NCBI RefSeq assembly: GCF_014650055.1
Contig: NZ_BMUF01000002.1
Coordinates: forward strand, 248,001 to 312,000
DNA from: Streptomyces malachitofuscus
Lineage (GTDB): Bacteria > Actinomycetota > Actinomycetes > Streptomycetales > Streptomycetaceae
Reading direction: 5' to 3'
DNA: 64,000 bases
Part shown: positions 28,035 through 38,723 of the stretch, piece after piece
Layout: each line of letters opens with the position of its first letter
Position numbering within the stretch: the first letter of the stretch is position 1
Position numbers and translations under genes: made by a program
Notes under the pieces: generated by a model
Seen by the model: only the letters and a program-made list of their open reading frames with translations
Told to the model about the DNA's origin: nothing
Databases searched by the model: none

Positions 28035-28967
28035 GTGAACGAACTGCCGCAGCAGCTGGTCAACGGCCTGCTACTGGGATCCATGTACGGGCTGATCGCC
28101 ATCGGCTACACGATGGTCTACGGCATTGTCCAGCTCATCAACTTCGCGCACGGCGAGATCTTCATGGTCGGAGCCTTCGGCGCACTCACGGTACACATGT
28201 ACCTTCTGCCCGACGGCACCTCCATCTGGGTCTCCCTCCCCCTGATGCTGCTCGGCGCAATGATCGTCTCCGTTCTGGTCGCCATCGGAGCGGAACGGTT
28301 CGCCTACCGTCCCCTGCGCGGCGCTCCCCGCCTCGCCCCGCTCATCACCGCCATCGGGCTCTCCCTCGCGCTCCAGCAGGCCATCTGGGCCTTCTACCCC
28401 AACGCGAAGTCCAAGCTCCCCTTTCCCCAGATCGACGGCGGTCCCTTCACCATCGGCGGCGCCACGCTGCAGACCGGTGACATCTTCCTCCTCGTCGCCG
28501 CGCCGATCAGCATGGCCTTCCTCGCCTACTTCGTGATGCGCACCCGCACCGGACGCGGCATGCAGGCCACCGCCCAGGACCCGGACACCGCCAAGCTCAT
28601 GGGCGTCAACACCGACCGCATCATCGTCGTCGCCTTCGCCCTCGGTGCCGTCTTCGCCGCCATCGGTGGCGTCGCCAACGGCCTCAAGTACGGCCAGATC
28701 GACTTCAAGATGGGCTTCATCCTCGGTCTCAAGGCCTTCACCGCGGCGGTCCTCGGCGGCATCGGCAACATCTACGGCGCCATGATCGGCGGTGTGGTCC
28801 TCGGCATCGCCGAAACCCTGGCCACCGCCTACATCGCCGACATACCCGGTCTGGACAAGTTCGGCAGCCAGTCCTGGGCCGACGTCTGGGCCTTCATTCT
28901 CCTCATCCTCGTGCTGCTGTTCAGGCCGCAGGGCCTGCTCGGCGAGCGCGTTGCGGACAGGGCGTGA
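28035..28967 (+). CDS. livH: branched-chain amino acid ABC transporter permease LivH
   Basis: 310 residues from GTG 28035. It has eight or so membrane helices and the LivH hallmarks NGLLLGSMYGLIAIGYTMVYGIVQLINFAHGE and a C-terminal SWADVWAFILLILVLLFRPQG. The cytoplasmic loop with GRGMQATAQDPDTAKLMGVN fits the ATPase coupling region. It forms the permease pore with LivM. Its TGA overlaps the GTG start of livM. Confidence 0.93.
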   Translation: MNELPQQLVNGLLLGSMYGLIAIGYTMVYGIVQLINFAHGEIFMVGAFGALTVHMYLLPDGTSIWVSLPLMLLGAMIVSVLVAIGAERFAYRPLRGAPRLAPLITAIGLSLALQQAIWAFYPNAKSKLPFPQIDGGPFTIGGATLQTGDIFLLVAAPISMAFLAYFVMRTRTGRGMQATAQDPDTAKLMGVNTDRIIVVAFALGAVFAAIGGVANGLKYGQIDFKMGFILGLKAFTAAVLGGIGNIYGAMIGGVVLGIAETLATAYIADIPGLDKFGSQSWADVWAFILLILVLLFRPQGLLGERVADRA

Positions 28968-30799
28968 CACCGATGACCACACAGACCACCGCTTCCAAGA
29001 CCGCGGCCACCCCCGCCGCGAGCACCGCCACCGGCCTCATCGGCATCCCCCCGCACCTCGGCCGCGCCCTCGCCACCGGCGGCAGCGCCCTCGCCGTCGT
29101 CTCCACCTTCCTCGCCTGGACCTGGACCGCCGCGTTCCCCGGCGACCTCACCTACTACGGCTACCCGGGCGGCCTCCAGGTGCTCGTCCTCGTGGGCGGC
29201 ACGCTCGCCACGCTCTTCGGACTCGCCTCCTACGGCGTCAAGGGACTGGGCTGGCTCACTCCGGCCGGCGCCGACGCGGCCGTCAAGTACGCCGTGCTCG
29301 GCACCTTCGCCACCGCCTGGTACACCGTCCTCGCGATCAGCTTCGACCTCGGCGGACTCGTCAACCTCGAGCCGGGCGGCTACGTCGTCGCCGCCGCCAC
29401 CCTGATCGCCCTCCTCGGCGCCCTCGCCCTGCCCTTCGAGCGGCCCGAACCCGACCCGTTCGACCCGGACGACAGCGGCTGGGAGCAGTTCAGGCACAAG
29501 ACCGGCCACAGCCTGGCCGTCCTGCGCGCGGCCTTCGCCTCCGGCAGCCCGCGCCCCGTGCGGACCCTGCCGTCCTACGTCGAGATCCTGATCATCGTCG
29601 GCGTCCTCGCCCTCGCCCTGGTCGTCTTCACGTACGGCATCGGCACCGAGTACGACGAGCTCTTCGTCGGCTTCCTGATCACCGCCGGCTTCGGATTCGC
29701 CGCGCTCAACCGCTCCGGTCTGATCGCCCACGCCTCGCAGATCACCGCGCGGCACACGAACATCACCGTCTGCGGCGCGTTCATCGCGGCGGCCTGCTTC
29801 CCGTTCACCCAGACCGACGACCAGTACGCCACCCTCGGCGTCTACATCCTCATCTTCGCCACCGTCGCCCTGGGTCTGAACATCGTCGTCGGCCTGGCCG
29901 GCCTGCTCGACCTCGGCTACGTCGCCTTCCTGGGTGTCGGCGCCTACGCCGCCGCGCTGGTCTCCGGCTCCCCCAGCTCGCCGTTCGGCGTCCACTTCCC
30001 CTTCTGGGCCGCCGTGCTCGTCGGAGCCGTCGCCTCCCTCGTCTTCGGCGTCCTCATCGGCGCCCCGACGCTGCGGCTGCGCGGCGACTACCTCGCCATC
30101 GTCACCCTCGGCTTCGGTGAGATCTTCCGGATCGCGGCCAACAACACCGACGGCACCTCCGGACCGGACCTCACCAACGGCTCCAACGGCATCGCGTCCA
30201 TCCCGGACCTGAAGATCCTCGGTTTCGACCTCGGGGTGCAGCACGACGTCGCCGGCTTCACCATCGGCCGGTTCGCCAACTACTTCTTCCTGATGCTGCT
30301 CATCACGGCCGTCGTCGTCCTCGTCTTCCGGCGCAGCGGCGACTCCCGTATCGGCCGTGCCTGGGTCGCCATCCGCGAGGACGAGACGGCGGCCGAGGCC
30401 ATGGGCATCCACGGCTTCCGGGTCAAGCTCATCGCCTTCGCGGTCGGCGCCACCCTCGCCGGTCTCGCCGGCACCGTGCAGGCGCACGTCACCTACACCG
30501 TGACTCCCGAGCAGTACCTGTTCGCCGGAACCACCCCGCCCAACTCGGCCTTCCTGCTCGCCGCGGTCGTCCTCGGCGGCATGGGCACCATCGCCGGGCC
30601 CCTCATCGGAGCCGCGCTGCTCTTCCTGATCCCCAACAAGCTCCAGTTCCTGGGCGATTACCAGCTCCTCGCCTTCGGTCTCGCACTCGTGCTGCTGATG
30701 CGCTTCCGTCCCGAGGGCCTCATCCCCAACCGGCGCCGCCAACTGGAGTTCCACGAAGAGGCCGAAGCGCCCACCGTCCTGAGCAAGACAGGGGCCTGA
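28964..30799 (+). CDS. livM: branched-chain amino acid ABC transporter permease LivM, N-terminally extended
   Basis: 611 residues from GTG 28964, overlapping the livH stop (ATG 28973 is a possible start). E. coli LivM has about 425. The C-terminal 330 residues are the permease (LGLNIVVGLAGLLDLGYVAFLGVGAYAAAL, LRLRGDYLAIVTLGFGEIFRI, RIGRAWVAIREDETAAEAMGI, ending LLMRFRPEGLIPNRRRQ). The N-terminal 270 residues add about six hydrophobic segments of unknown role, followed by a charged region with FERPEPDPFDPDD. The extension looks usual for Streptomyces LivM from memory. Confidence 0.92.
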   Translation: MTPMTTQTTASKTAATPAASTATGLIGIPPHLGRALATGGSALAVVSTFLAWTWTAAFPGDLTYYGYPGGLQVLVLVGGTLATLFGLASYGVKGLGWLTPAGADAAVKYAVLGTFATAWYTVLAISFDLGGLVNLEPGGYVVAAATLIALLGALALPFERPEPDPFDPDDSGWEQFRHKTGHSLAVLRAAFASGSPRPVRTLPSYVEILIIVGVLALALVVFTYGIGTEYDELFVGFLITAGFGFAALNRSGLIAHASQITARHTNITVCGAFIAAACFPFTQTDDQYATLGVYILIFATVALGLNIVVGLAGLLDLGYVAFLGVGAYAAALVSGSPSSPFGVHFPFWAAVLVGAVASLVFGVLIGAPTLRLRGDYLAIVTLGFGEIFRIAANNTDGTSGPDLTNGSNGIASIPDLKILGFDLGVQHDVAGFTIGRFANYFFLMLLITAVVVLVFRRSGDSRIGRAWVAIREDETAAEAMGIHGFRVKLIAFAVGATLAGLAGTVQAHVTYTVTPEQYLFAGTTPPNSAFLLAAVVLGGMGTIAGPLIGAALLFLIPNKLQFLGDYQLLAFGLALVLLMRFRPEGLIPNRRRQLEFHEEAEAPTVLSKTGA

Positions 30800-30804
30800 C
30801 CACC

Positions 30805-31730
<926 letters not shown>

Positions 31731-31734
<4 letters not shown>

Positions 31735-32447
31735 CCGCACTCCTCGAAGTCGAGGACCTCAAAGTCGCCTACGGCAAGATCCAGGCCGTCAAGGGCATCT
31801 CGTTCAGCGTCAACGCGGGCGAAGTGGTCACCCTCATCGGCACCAACGGCGCCGGCAAGACCACCACCCTGCGCACGCTCTCCGGGCTCCTCAAGCCCGT
31901 CGGCGGCCAGATCAAGTTCAACGGCAGGTCGCTCAAGAAGATCCCCGCCCACAAGATCGTCTCCCTCGGGCTCGCCCACTCCCCCGAGGGGCGGCACATC
32001 TTCCCGCGCATGACCATCGAGGACAACCTCCGCCTCGGTGCCTTCCTGCGCAGCGACAAGGCGGGCATCGAGAAGGACATCCAGCGCGCCTACGACCTCT
32101 TCCCCATCCTCGGGGAACGCCGCAAGCAGGCCGCCGGAACCCTCTCCGGCGGTGAGCAGCAGATGCTCGCCATGGGCAGGGCGCTGATGTCCCAGCCCCA
32201 GCTGCTCATGCTCGACGAGCCCTCCATGGGGCTCTCGCCGATCATGATGCAGAAGATCATGGCGACCATCTCCGAGCTGAAGTCCCAGGGCACCACCATC
32301 CTGCTCGTCGAGCAGAACGCCCAGGCGGCCCTCTCCCTGGCGGACCACGGTCACGTCATGGAGGTCGGCAACATCGTCCTCTCCGGCAGCGGACAGGACC
32401 TCCTGCACGACGAGTCGGTCCGCAAGGCCTACCTCGGCGAGGACTGA
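31731..32447 (+). CDS. livF: branched-chain amino acid ABC transporter ATPase LivF
   Basis: 238 residues from ATG 31731, overlapping the livG stop. Walker A is GTNGAGKTTTLRTLSG, signature LSGGEQQMLAMGRAL, Walker B LLMLDEPSMGLSP and switch VEQNAQAAL. The short length and SHSPEGRHIFPRMTIEDNL segment are typical of LivF. It is the last gene of the operon and is followed by a long perfect hairpin. Confidence 0.93.
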
Positions 32448-32451
32448 GGCA

Positions 32452-32504
32452 CACGCAGAGGCCCGCGTCCCCCGCACGGTGCGGGGGACGCGGGCCTCTG
32501 CGTG
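32452..32504. terminator. bidirectional terminator, 25-bp perfect stem with 3-base loop
   Basis: CACGCAGAGGCCCGCGTCCC and the following CCGCA (32452-32476) pair perfectly with 32480-32504. The loop is CGG. It separates convergent livF and the response-regulator gene. Confidence 0.9.
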
Positions 32505-32514
32505 CCGGCCGGCT

Positions 32515-33171
32515 CTAGCCCTTCGACGCCTTCTTCTCCTCGGCGTCGTCGATGACCGCCTGGGCCACCTGCTGCATCGACATGCGCCGGTCCATTGACG
32601 TCTTCTGGATCCACCGGAACGCCGCCGGCTCCGTCAGCCCGTACTGCGTCTGAAGCACCGACTTGGCGCGGTCCACCAGCTTGCGCGTCTCCAGCCGCAG
32701 GCTCAGATCCGCGACCTCGCGCTCCAGCTCCTTGAGCTCCGTGAACCGCGACACCGCCATCTCGATCGCCGGCACCACGTCGCTCTTGCTGAACGGCTTC
32801 ACCAGGTACGCCATCGCTCCCGCGTCCCGTGCCCGCTCCACCAGGTCCCGCTGCGAGAACGCGGTCAGCATGAGCACCGGGGCGATGCTCTCCTCGGCGA
32901 TCTTCTCCGCCGCGGAGATGCCGTCCAGCTTGGGCATCTTCACGTCGAGGATCACCAGGTCGGGCCGGTGCTCCCGGGCCAGCTCGACGGCCTGCTCGCC
33001 GTCCCCCGCCTCACCGACGACGGTGTAGCCCTCCTCCTCCAGCATCTCTTTGAGATCGAGCCGGATCAGGGCCTCGTCCTCGGCGATCACGACACGCGTC
33101 GTCATCGGAGGCACGTGCGACTTGTCGTCGTCGGGCACGTCTACAGGCTGGGGCGACTCGGGGGCGCTCAC
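32515..33171 (-). CDS. ANTAR-domain response regulator (PdtaR-like)
   Basis: 218 residues from GTG 33171 with AAGGAG upstream. The receiver domain has VVIAEDEALIRLDLKEML, phosphoacceptor LVILDVKMPKLDGI, TAFSQRD and LVKPFSKSD. After it comes a coiled linker (VSRFTELKELEREVADLSLRLETRKLVDRAK) and the ANTAR domain (SVLQTQYGLTEPAAFRWIQKTSMDRRMSMQQVA). ANTAR regulators bind paired hairpins in nascent RNA and block termination. It is the actinobacterial PdtaR type, whose cognate histidine kinase (PdtaS) is not in this window. Its targets are unknown here. Confidence 0.93.
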   Translation of the reverse strand: MSAPESPQPVDVPDDDKSHVPPMTTRVVIAEDEALIRLDLKEMLEEEGYTVVGEAGDGEQAVELAREHRPDLVILDVKMPKLDGISAAEKIAEESIAPVLMLTAFSQRDLVERARDAGAMAYLVKPFSKSDVVPAIEMAVSRFTELKELEREVADLSLRLETRKLVDRAKSVLQTQYGLTEPAAFRWIQKTSMDRRMSMQQVAQAVIDDAEEKKASKG

Positions 33172-33204
33172 GTGGGCTCCTTGGTGCGGGGCAGACCGGT
33201 ACTG

Positions 33205-33235
33205 CTGACAAGAGCGTACCCAGCTGCGGTAAGGT
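33205..33235 (+). promoter_or_regulatory. possible promoter of the tRNA gene
   Basis: CTGACA (33205-33210) and TAAGGT (33230-33235) are 19 bases apart and about 42 bases before the tRNA. The spacing is slightly long, so this is tentative. Confidence 0.4.
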
Positions 33236-33276
33236 GGGGGCACGGCGGGTAACCGTCGACCTTCGTTTTGCAGGGC

Positions 33277-33349
33277 GCCCCGGTAGCCCAGCGGTAGAGG
33301 CAATGGTCTCAAACACCATCCAGCGTCGGTTCGAATCCGACCCGGGGTA
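33277..33349 (+). tRNA. tRNA with anticodon CAA (tRNA-Leu by anticodon) of class I shape
   Basis: A 73-base cloverleaf: acceptor GCCCCGG pairs with CCGGGGT (one G-U), D arm 33286-33301, anticodon stem ATGGT/ACCAT with loop CTCAAAC (anticodon CAA at 33310-33312), a five-base variable loop CCAGC, and T arm GTCGG-TTCGAAT-CCGAC. The discriminator base is A. The CCA end is not encoded. A CAA anticodon reads UUG, a Leu codon, but bacterial tRNA-Leu normally has a long variable arm, and this one does not. It therefore deserves a second look. Confidence 0.9.
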
Positions 33350-33381
33350 CTTTTCCTTTGTATCCAAGGTCACCATTTGAC

Positions 33382-33414
33382 AGCGGATGTCCACCGTTTC
33401 GGTGAACATCCGCT
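33382..33414. terminator. hairpin between the tRNA and pyk genes
   Basis: AGCGGATGT (33382-33390) pairs with ACATCCGCT (33406-33414) and CACCG with CGGTG inside, leaving one mismatch and a TTT loop. A short TTTT run overlaps the end on the plus strand. It probably ends the tRNA transcript and may also serve pyk. Confidence 0.7.
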
Positions 33415-33463
33415 TTTCTGTCGCGCGTCGGCGGGCCGTTCGCCGCGCTCGCACCGTGGTTCC

Positions 33464-34900
<1,437 letters not shown>

Positions 34901-35083
34901 GTTTCGAGCCTAGGCCTTACCGGTGGGTAGCGATTTGGTTGCGGGTGACGACTCAACGGCTTGCCGCTGAAAGGTTATTGACAAGTGTTGAATTGTGCGC
35001 CGGGCCGCTCCGATGAGCATGCGGAGGCCGGCTCGGGCCCGGGGCGGCCGCACGGGTGAAGCGCGTACGGCCGAGGGGGCCCG

Positions 35084-36193
35084 TCAGCCCCGTCGGCCGG
35101 GGGCGGAGGAGGGCGAGGGCGCGGGATCGTAGTACTCGGTGAACAACTGGCCCACCAACTCGCCGCGGCTGGATACGCCGAGCTTGCCGAATATCGCCTT
35201 GATGTGGTCGCGCACGGTGTGCGGCGACAGATGGAGCTCCTGGGAGATTCCGCTGGTGGACAGGCCGCGCGCCACCCTCTGGGTGACCTCGAACTCGCGT
35301 TCCGACAGCTCGTAGGCCTGTACGACGAGCGGTGTGACGTCGGAGACCGGGGCGCGTTCGATGATCACCGCGGAGACGCCCAGCCGCCCGTCGGCCCCCC
35401 GCAGGCAGGACGCGTGACAGACCAGCCAGCGCCCGGTGCGGGTGCGCATCCGGATCCGCGCGGTGTCGCCGCCGCCCTCCTGCGCGATCGCCCTGGCCCG
35501 CATGGCGGTGCCGTGCACCCACAGCGGTACGCGGATCCCGAGTGCGGTGAGCGAGGCGGGACCCTCCGGCATCTCCTCCAGATAGCACCGCGCCTCGTCG
35601 TTGGCCGACACCAGGGCGCCGTCGGCGTCGAACAGCAGCAGGCCGGTGCCGGTCAGAGCGCCTTCGGAGGGCTCGGGGCGCTGCTTGGCGTACCCCCGGA
35701 GCAGACGGGCGACCGGTGTGCCCAGATCCTCCAGGAACGCGCGTTCCCCGGCGCTGAACTCGGGCCGCCCCGTCTCGCGGAACAGACTGACGTACCCGTG
35801 CGGCCGGCCGTCCACCCGCAGCACGGCCCGCAGTTCGTCGTGCACCCCGCGCGGCGCCAGGAAGCCCCGGTACAGGGAACTGCGCTCGGGCTCACCCCCG
35901 GTGGCCGCCCACAGGCTCGCCACCGGCACCGGCGCCAGCGCGAGGTCCCGGAACAGGTTGACCTTCTCGGTGAACAGCTCGTACTGCCAGTAGACGGCGC
36001 AGCTGTGGTCCTCGATGTTCTCCGCGAAGACCGGCGAGGTGAGCATCCCGGTCTCCGGGTCCGTGGCCCGCCAGACGGCGGCGTCGTACGGGACCGCCCT
36101 GCGCAGTTGTGTCGCGAGCGTGCTGAACAGCGTGTGCGGGCTGTCGGCACGTCCGGCACGGGTGATGAGTTCGTCGCGTCCGACCGTGGGCAT
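35084..36193 (-). CDS. LuxR family transcriptional regulator with a GAF-like sensor region
   Basis: 369 residues from ATG 36193. The N-terminal two-thirds resemble a GAF/PAS sensor (TLATQLRRAVPYDAAVWRATDPETG, LFRETGRPEFSAGERAFLEDLG). The C-terminal LuxR helix-turn-helix reads LSEREFEVTQRVARGLSTSGISQELHLSPHTVRDHIKAIFGKLGVSSRGEL. It lies on the edge of the cluster between pyk and the SAV_915-like gene and could be the cluster activator or an adjacent core regulator. No TTA codon was found in it. The sensed ligand is unknown. Confidence 0.85.
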   Translation of the reverse strand: MPTVGRDELITRAGRADSPHTLFSTLATQLRRAVPYDAAVWRATDPETGMLTSPVFAENIEDHSCAVYWQYELFTEKVNLFRDLALAPVPVASLWAATGGEPERSSLYRGFLAPRGVHDELRAVLRVDGRPHGYVSLFRETGRPEFSAGERAFLEDLGTPVARLLRGYAKQRPEPSEGALTGTGLLLFDADGALVSANDEARCYLEEMPEGPASLTALGIRVPLWVHGTAMRARAIAQEGGGDTARIRMRTRTGRWLVCHASCLRGADGRLGVSAVIIERAPVSDVTPLVVQAYELSEREFEVTQRVARGLSTSGISQELHLSPHTVRDHIKAIFGKLGVSSRGELVGQLFTEYYDPAPSPSSAPGRRG

Positions 36194-36307
36194 GCTCCGG
36201 CACCCCGTTCCCCGATGGCCTGCGGATGATGAGCTGAGCCTTGCCTTTCCCCAACGTCACACCACGGTACGCCACTTGGGCGGTCCCGGGCCGGTGACGG
36301 CCCGCCG

Positions 36308-36664
36308 TCACCACACTTCGTCCGGAAGCCACTGCGCGTGGCGGGGCGTCCCGGCCAGGACGGGCCCGTCCGCCCACGGATCCGCGGCCGGCGGTTCCGG
36401 GACGCTCGGCATCTCCGGTCCGACGTAGAGCGGGTCGATCCGGACGTCACGGATGCCGAGCGGCCGGAGCAGCGCGAGGAGGGCGGGCCACGACAGCCGG
36501 ATCCACCGATGGGTGGGACCCAGCGCCGCGTGCAGCCGTTCCTCGCGGGTGAAGGCGAGGCCCACCCGGGCCCGGCCGGCGCCCGGCCGGGCCGTGCGCA
36601 CGACGGCCGGCGCGCCGTCGGAGCCGTCGGCCCGGACCGGGACGAACAGGAGTGCCTCCACCAC
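36308..36664 (-). CDS. SAV_915-like small protein of unknown function
   Basis: 118 residues from GTG 36664 (a second GTG at 36661 is possible). It starts one base after the stop codon of the dehydroquinate-synthase-like gene, implying co-translation. The sequence (ALLFVPVRADGSDGAPAVV, GRARVGLAFTREERLHAALGPTHRWIRLS, IRDVRIDPLYVGPE) looks like a small alpha/beta fold that I recall as the SAV_915 family in Streptomyces. There is no catalytic motif, signal peptide or membrane segment. Its fixed position in the 3,4-AHBA operon suggests a helper role, but this is inference. Confidence 0.65.
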   Translation of the reverse strand: MVEALLFVPVRADGSDGAPAVVRTARPGAGRARVGLAFTREERLHAALGPTHRWIRLSWPALLALLRPLGIRDVRIDPLYVGPEMPSVPEPPAADPWADGPVLAGTPRHAQWLPDEVW

Positions 36665-36665
36665 G

Positions 36666-37772
36666 TCAGGTCTCGAGGCAGAACTCGTCGAGCGGGTAGC
36701 CGACATGCCGGTCCTCCGTCGGCAGGAAGCCGAGCACGATGTCGCCGGGCTTGAGCTCGGTGCTGTTGAGGACGGTGCCGCCCGGGCCCAGCACCCGTAC
36801 GTGCCAGTCGTCCTGCAGGATGAGGTTGACCTCGCGGCCGTCGGCGGACACCGCGTTCACCGAGATCAGCGGCCTGGTCTCGATCTTGACCCGGCCCACG
36901 GTGACGAGCCGGGTGCGCCCCTCGACGTCGGCGGCCACGATCTTGCTGCCCGCCTTCAGCTCGCTGAGGTAGTTGGTGCGGCCGTCCTTGGACAGCGTGT
37001 ACGAGTGGATGGCGCCGGCGTTCACCCGGAACGGGCGGGTGGGCATGTACGGCAGCGGGTGGGTCTCGCTGACGCACAGGATCATGCCCTTGGAGTGCGA
37101 CCCGACCAGGATGCCCTCGTCCTTGCGGAAGTAGGTGCAGGTGTCGACGCAGGCCCGCTCCCCCATGCCGACGTGCTCGGTGCTGACGACCTGGAGTTCG
37201 GTCAGGGCCAGGTCGGGCGTCTCGGCGTTCACCACCGTCTTCAGGGCGGTCGCGTCCCCGACCTTGCGGGGAGCCATCATGACGCCGTCGGAGCCGTGCT
37301 CCAGCACCCCGAAGATGATCTCGGCCTCCTCGACGTCGGCCGCGACCGTGATCAGGCTGCCCCGGGAGGCGGCGGACGCCGCGATGACGATCTCCAGCGG
37401 GATCTTGGTGGGGTCGCGGAACAGCAGCAGGCTCCACTGCTCGGTGCGCGCCGACTGGCAGGCGTCCTCCAGCGTCTTCGCGTCGGTGATCTCCACGAAC
37501 CGGCCGAACTCCAGCCCCGGGTGCCGGATCGCCAGCTCCGCGGGGGTGACGTGGTGGAAGTCGGGGTCCACGATGACCACGGTGGCCTCGCCGAAGTCCT
37601 CCGGGAGCGCCTTGCCCCGGGGGAACAGCACCTTGGTGACGGTCGGGGGGAGACCCTCGAGGGGTTCCGGGTCCGCCGCGACGATGCCGTCGATCCGCTG
37701 ATGCAGCGCCTCCTGGACGATGGCGTCCCGCGCCTCGTCGAGGTTCCGGATGTCCAGCCAACTGAGCTTCAT
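36666..37772 (-). CDS. 3-dehydroquinate synthase II-type enzyme, GriH-like (3,4-AHBA formation)
   Basis: 368 residues from ATG 37772 (MKLSWLDIRN). This family (archaeal AroB' and streptomycete GriH/NspH) oxidatively cyclises a C7N amino-sugar phosphate. In the grixazone and nitrosobenzamide pathways it makes 3-amino-4-hydroxybenzoate from the aldolase product. Visible motifs are DPDFHHVTPAE, ASAASRGSLITVAADVEEAEIIFGVLE, DGVMMAPRKVG and GERACVDTCTYFRKDEGILVG. It forms an operon with the aldolase gene 18 bases upstream and the SAV_915-like gene downstream. This is the expected pair for making the aminophenol half of the product. Confidence 0.88.
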   Translation of the reverse strand: MKLSWLDIRNLDEARDAIVQEALHQRIDGIVAADPEPLEGLPPTVTKVLFPRGKALPEDFGEATVVIVDPDFHHVTPAELAIRHPGLEFGRFVEITDAKTLEDACQSARTEQWSLLLFRDPTKIPLEIVIAASAASRGSLITVAADVEEAEIIFGVLEHGSDGVMMAPRKVGDATALKTVVNAETPDLALTELQVVSTEHVGMGERACVDTCTYFRKDEGILVGSHSKGMILCVSETHPLPYMPTRPFRVNAGAIHSYTLSKDGRTNYLSELKAGSKIVAADVEGRTRLVTVGRVKIETRPLISVNAVSADGREVNLILQDDWHVRVLGPGGTVLNSTELKPGDIVLGFLPTEDRHVGYPLDEFCLET

Positions 37773-37790
37773 GCGTAGGGCTCCTAGAGG

Positions 37791-38564
37791 TCACTCACTG
37801 TGGATGAGATGGGCCAGCTTCGCGGCCATGAGGCCGGGGTCGGGCGCCTCGAAGACGTTGCGGCCCATGGCCACTCCCGCGACGCCGGCGCTCAGCGCCT
37901 CGCCGACCTGTGCCAGGACCTGGCCCTCGTCGTCGTTGCGGGGACCGCCGACGGTGATGACCGGGACGGGAGAGCGGGAGGTGATTTCCTTCATCTCCGT
38001 CACCGAGCCGACGTACGGGGCCTTCACCAGGTCGGCACCGAGATCGCTGGCGAGCGTCACCGCGTGGGCGACCAGCGCGGGGTCGCGCGGATCGGTGATC
38101 CGGGGGCCGCGGGGGTACATCATCGCCAGCAGCGGCACGTTCCAGCGGTCGCAGGCGTCCGCGACCGCGGCCAGGTCGGTGATCTGCTGCCGCTCGCCGT
38201 CCGAGCCCAGGTTGACGTGCACGCTCACCGCGTCCGCGCCCAGCCGCAGGCTCTCCTCGACGCCGGCCACGAGGTACTTGGCGTCCGGGTCGGAGGCGTG
38301 CACGGTGCCGGCGCTCAGATGGACGATGAGCGACGTACTGCCGAACCAGGCGGGATCGACGTGCCGGAGGCTGCCCTTGTGCAGGACCACCGCGTCCACC
38401 CCGTTGGTGGCCAGCCGGCCCACGAGCGCGTCGAGCCCCTCGCCGCCGGTGATCGGTCCGTCGCTCACCGAATGGTCCAGCGGCACGACGAGCAGTCTTC
38501 GGGAATCGTTTCGGAAGAGGCGCCGCAGACGCAGCCGCCTGCCGAACGCGCCATTGGAGATCAT
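37791..38564 (-). CDS. GriI-like class I aldolase making the C7N amino-ketose phosphate
   Basis: 257 residues from ATG 38564. It belongs to the DhnA/FbaB class I aldolases. Active-site residues known for the MJ0400/GriI group can be placed: Asp30 (VVPLDHS), Tyr150 (MMYPRG) and Schiff-base Lys181 (LVKAPYVG). GriI-type enzymes join aspartate semialdehyde and dihydroxyacetone phosphate to give a seven-carbon amino-ketose phosphate for 3,4-AHBA, and archaeal relatives do the same for aromatic amino acids. It is the first gene of the minus-strand operon, divergent from the ammonia-lyase gene. Confidence 0.9.
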   Translation of the reverse strand: MISNGAFGRRLRLRRLFRNDSRRLLVVPLDHSVSDGPITGGEGLDALVGRLATNGVDAVVLHKGSLRHVDPAWFGSTSLIVHLSAGTVHASDPDAKYLVAGVEESLRLGADAVSVHVNLGSDGERQQITDLAAVADACDRWNVPLLAMMYPRGPRITDPRDPALVAHAVTLASDLGADLVKAPYVGSVTEMKEITSRSPVPVITVGGPRNDDEGQVLAQVGEALSAGVAGVAMGRNVFEAPDPGLMAAKLAHLIHSE

Positions 38565-38599
38565 GGGGGTCCCTCATTTCTCCGTGCCGGTCTTGGAAC

Positions 38600-38720
38600 C
38601 ACCCTGCTGAGGGCGGGTATCTCCGGCCTCTCGTCCGCATATCGCGTGCGGGGCGCGTCCGATATCGACGGGGAACATCGGCGGTCAACACTCGTGGGCA
38701 ACCGGCTAGAAAGGTGTCCA
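38600..38720. promoter_or_regulatory. divergent promoter region between the aldolase and ammonia-lyase genes
   Basis: This AT-richer stretch in the 159-base gap contains CGTCCGCATATCGCG (38632-38646) and CGTCCGATATCGAC (38656-38669). ATATCG (38639-38644) and CGATAT (38660-38665) form an inverted repeat with a 15-base spacer. GAAAGGTG at 38709-38716 is the ammonia-lyase ribosome-binding site. A cluster regulator probably binds here. Confidence 0.5.
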
Positions 38721-38723
38721 CAA

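Noticed and set aside
36666..38564. Grixazone-type cluster
   Set aside because: The aldolase/synthase pair is shared, but ammonia-lyase, UbiD and ligase genes are not part of the grixazone pathway and point to a bagremycin/ferroverdin-type product.
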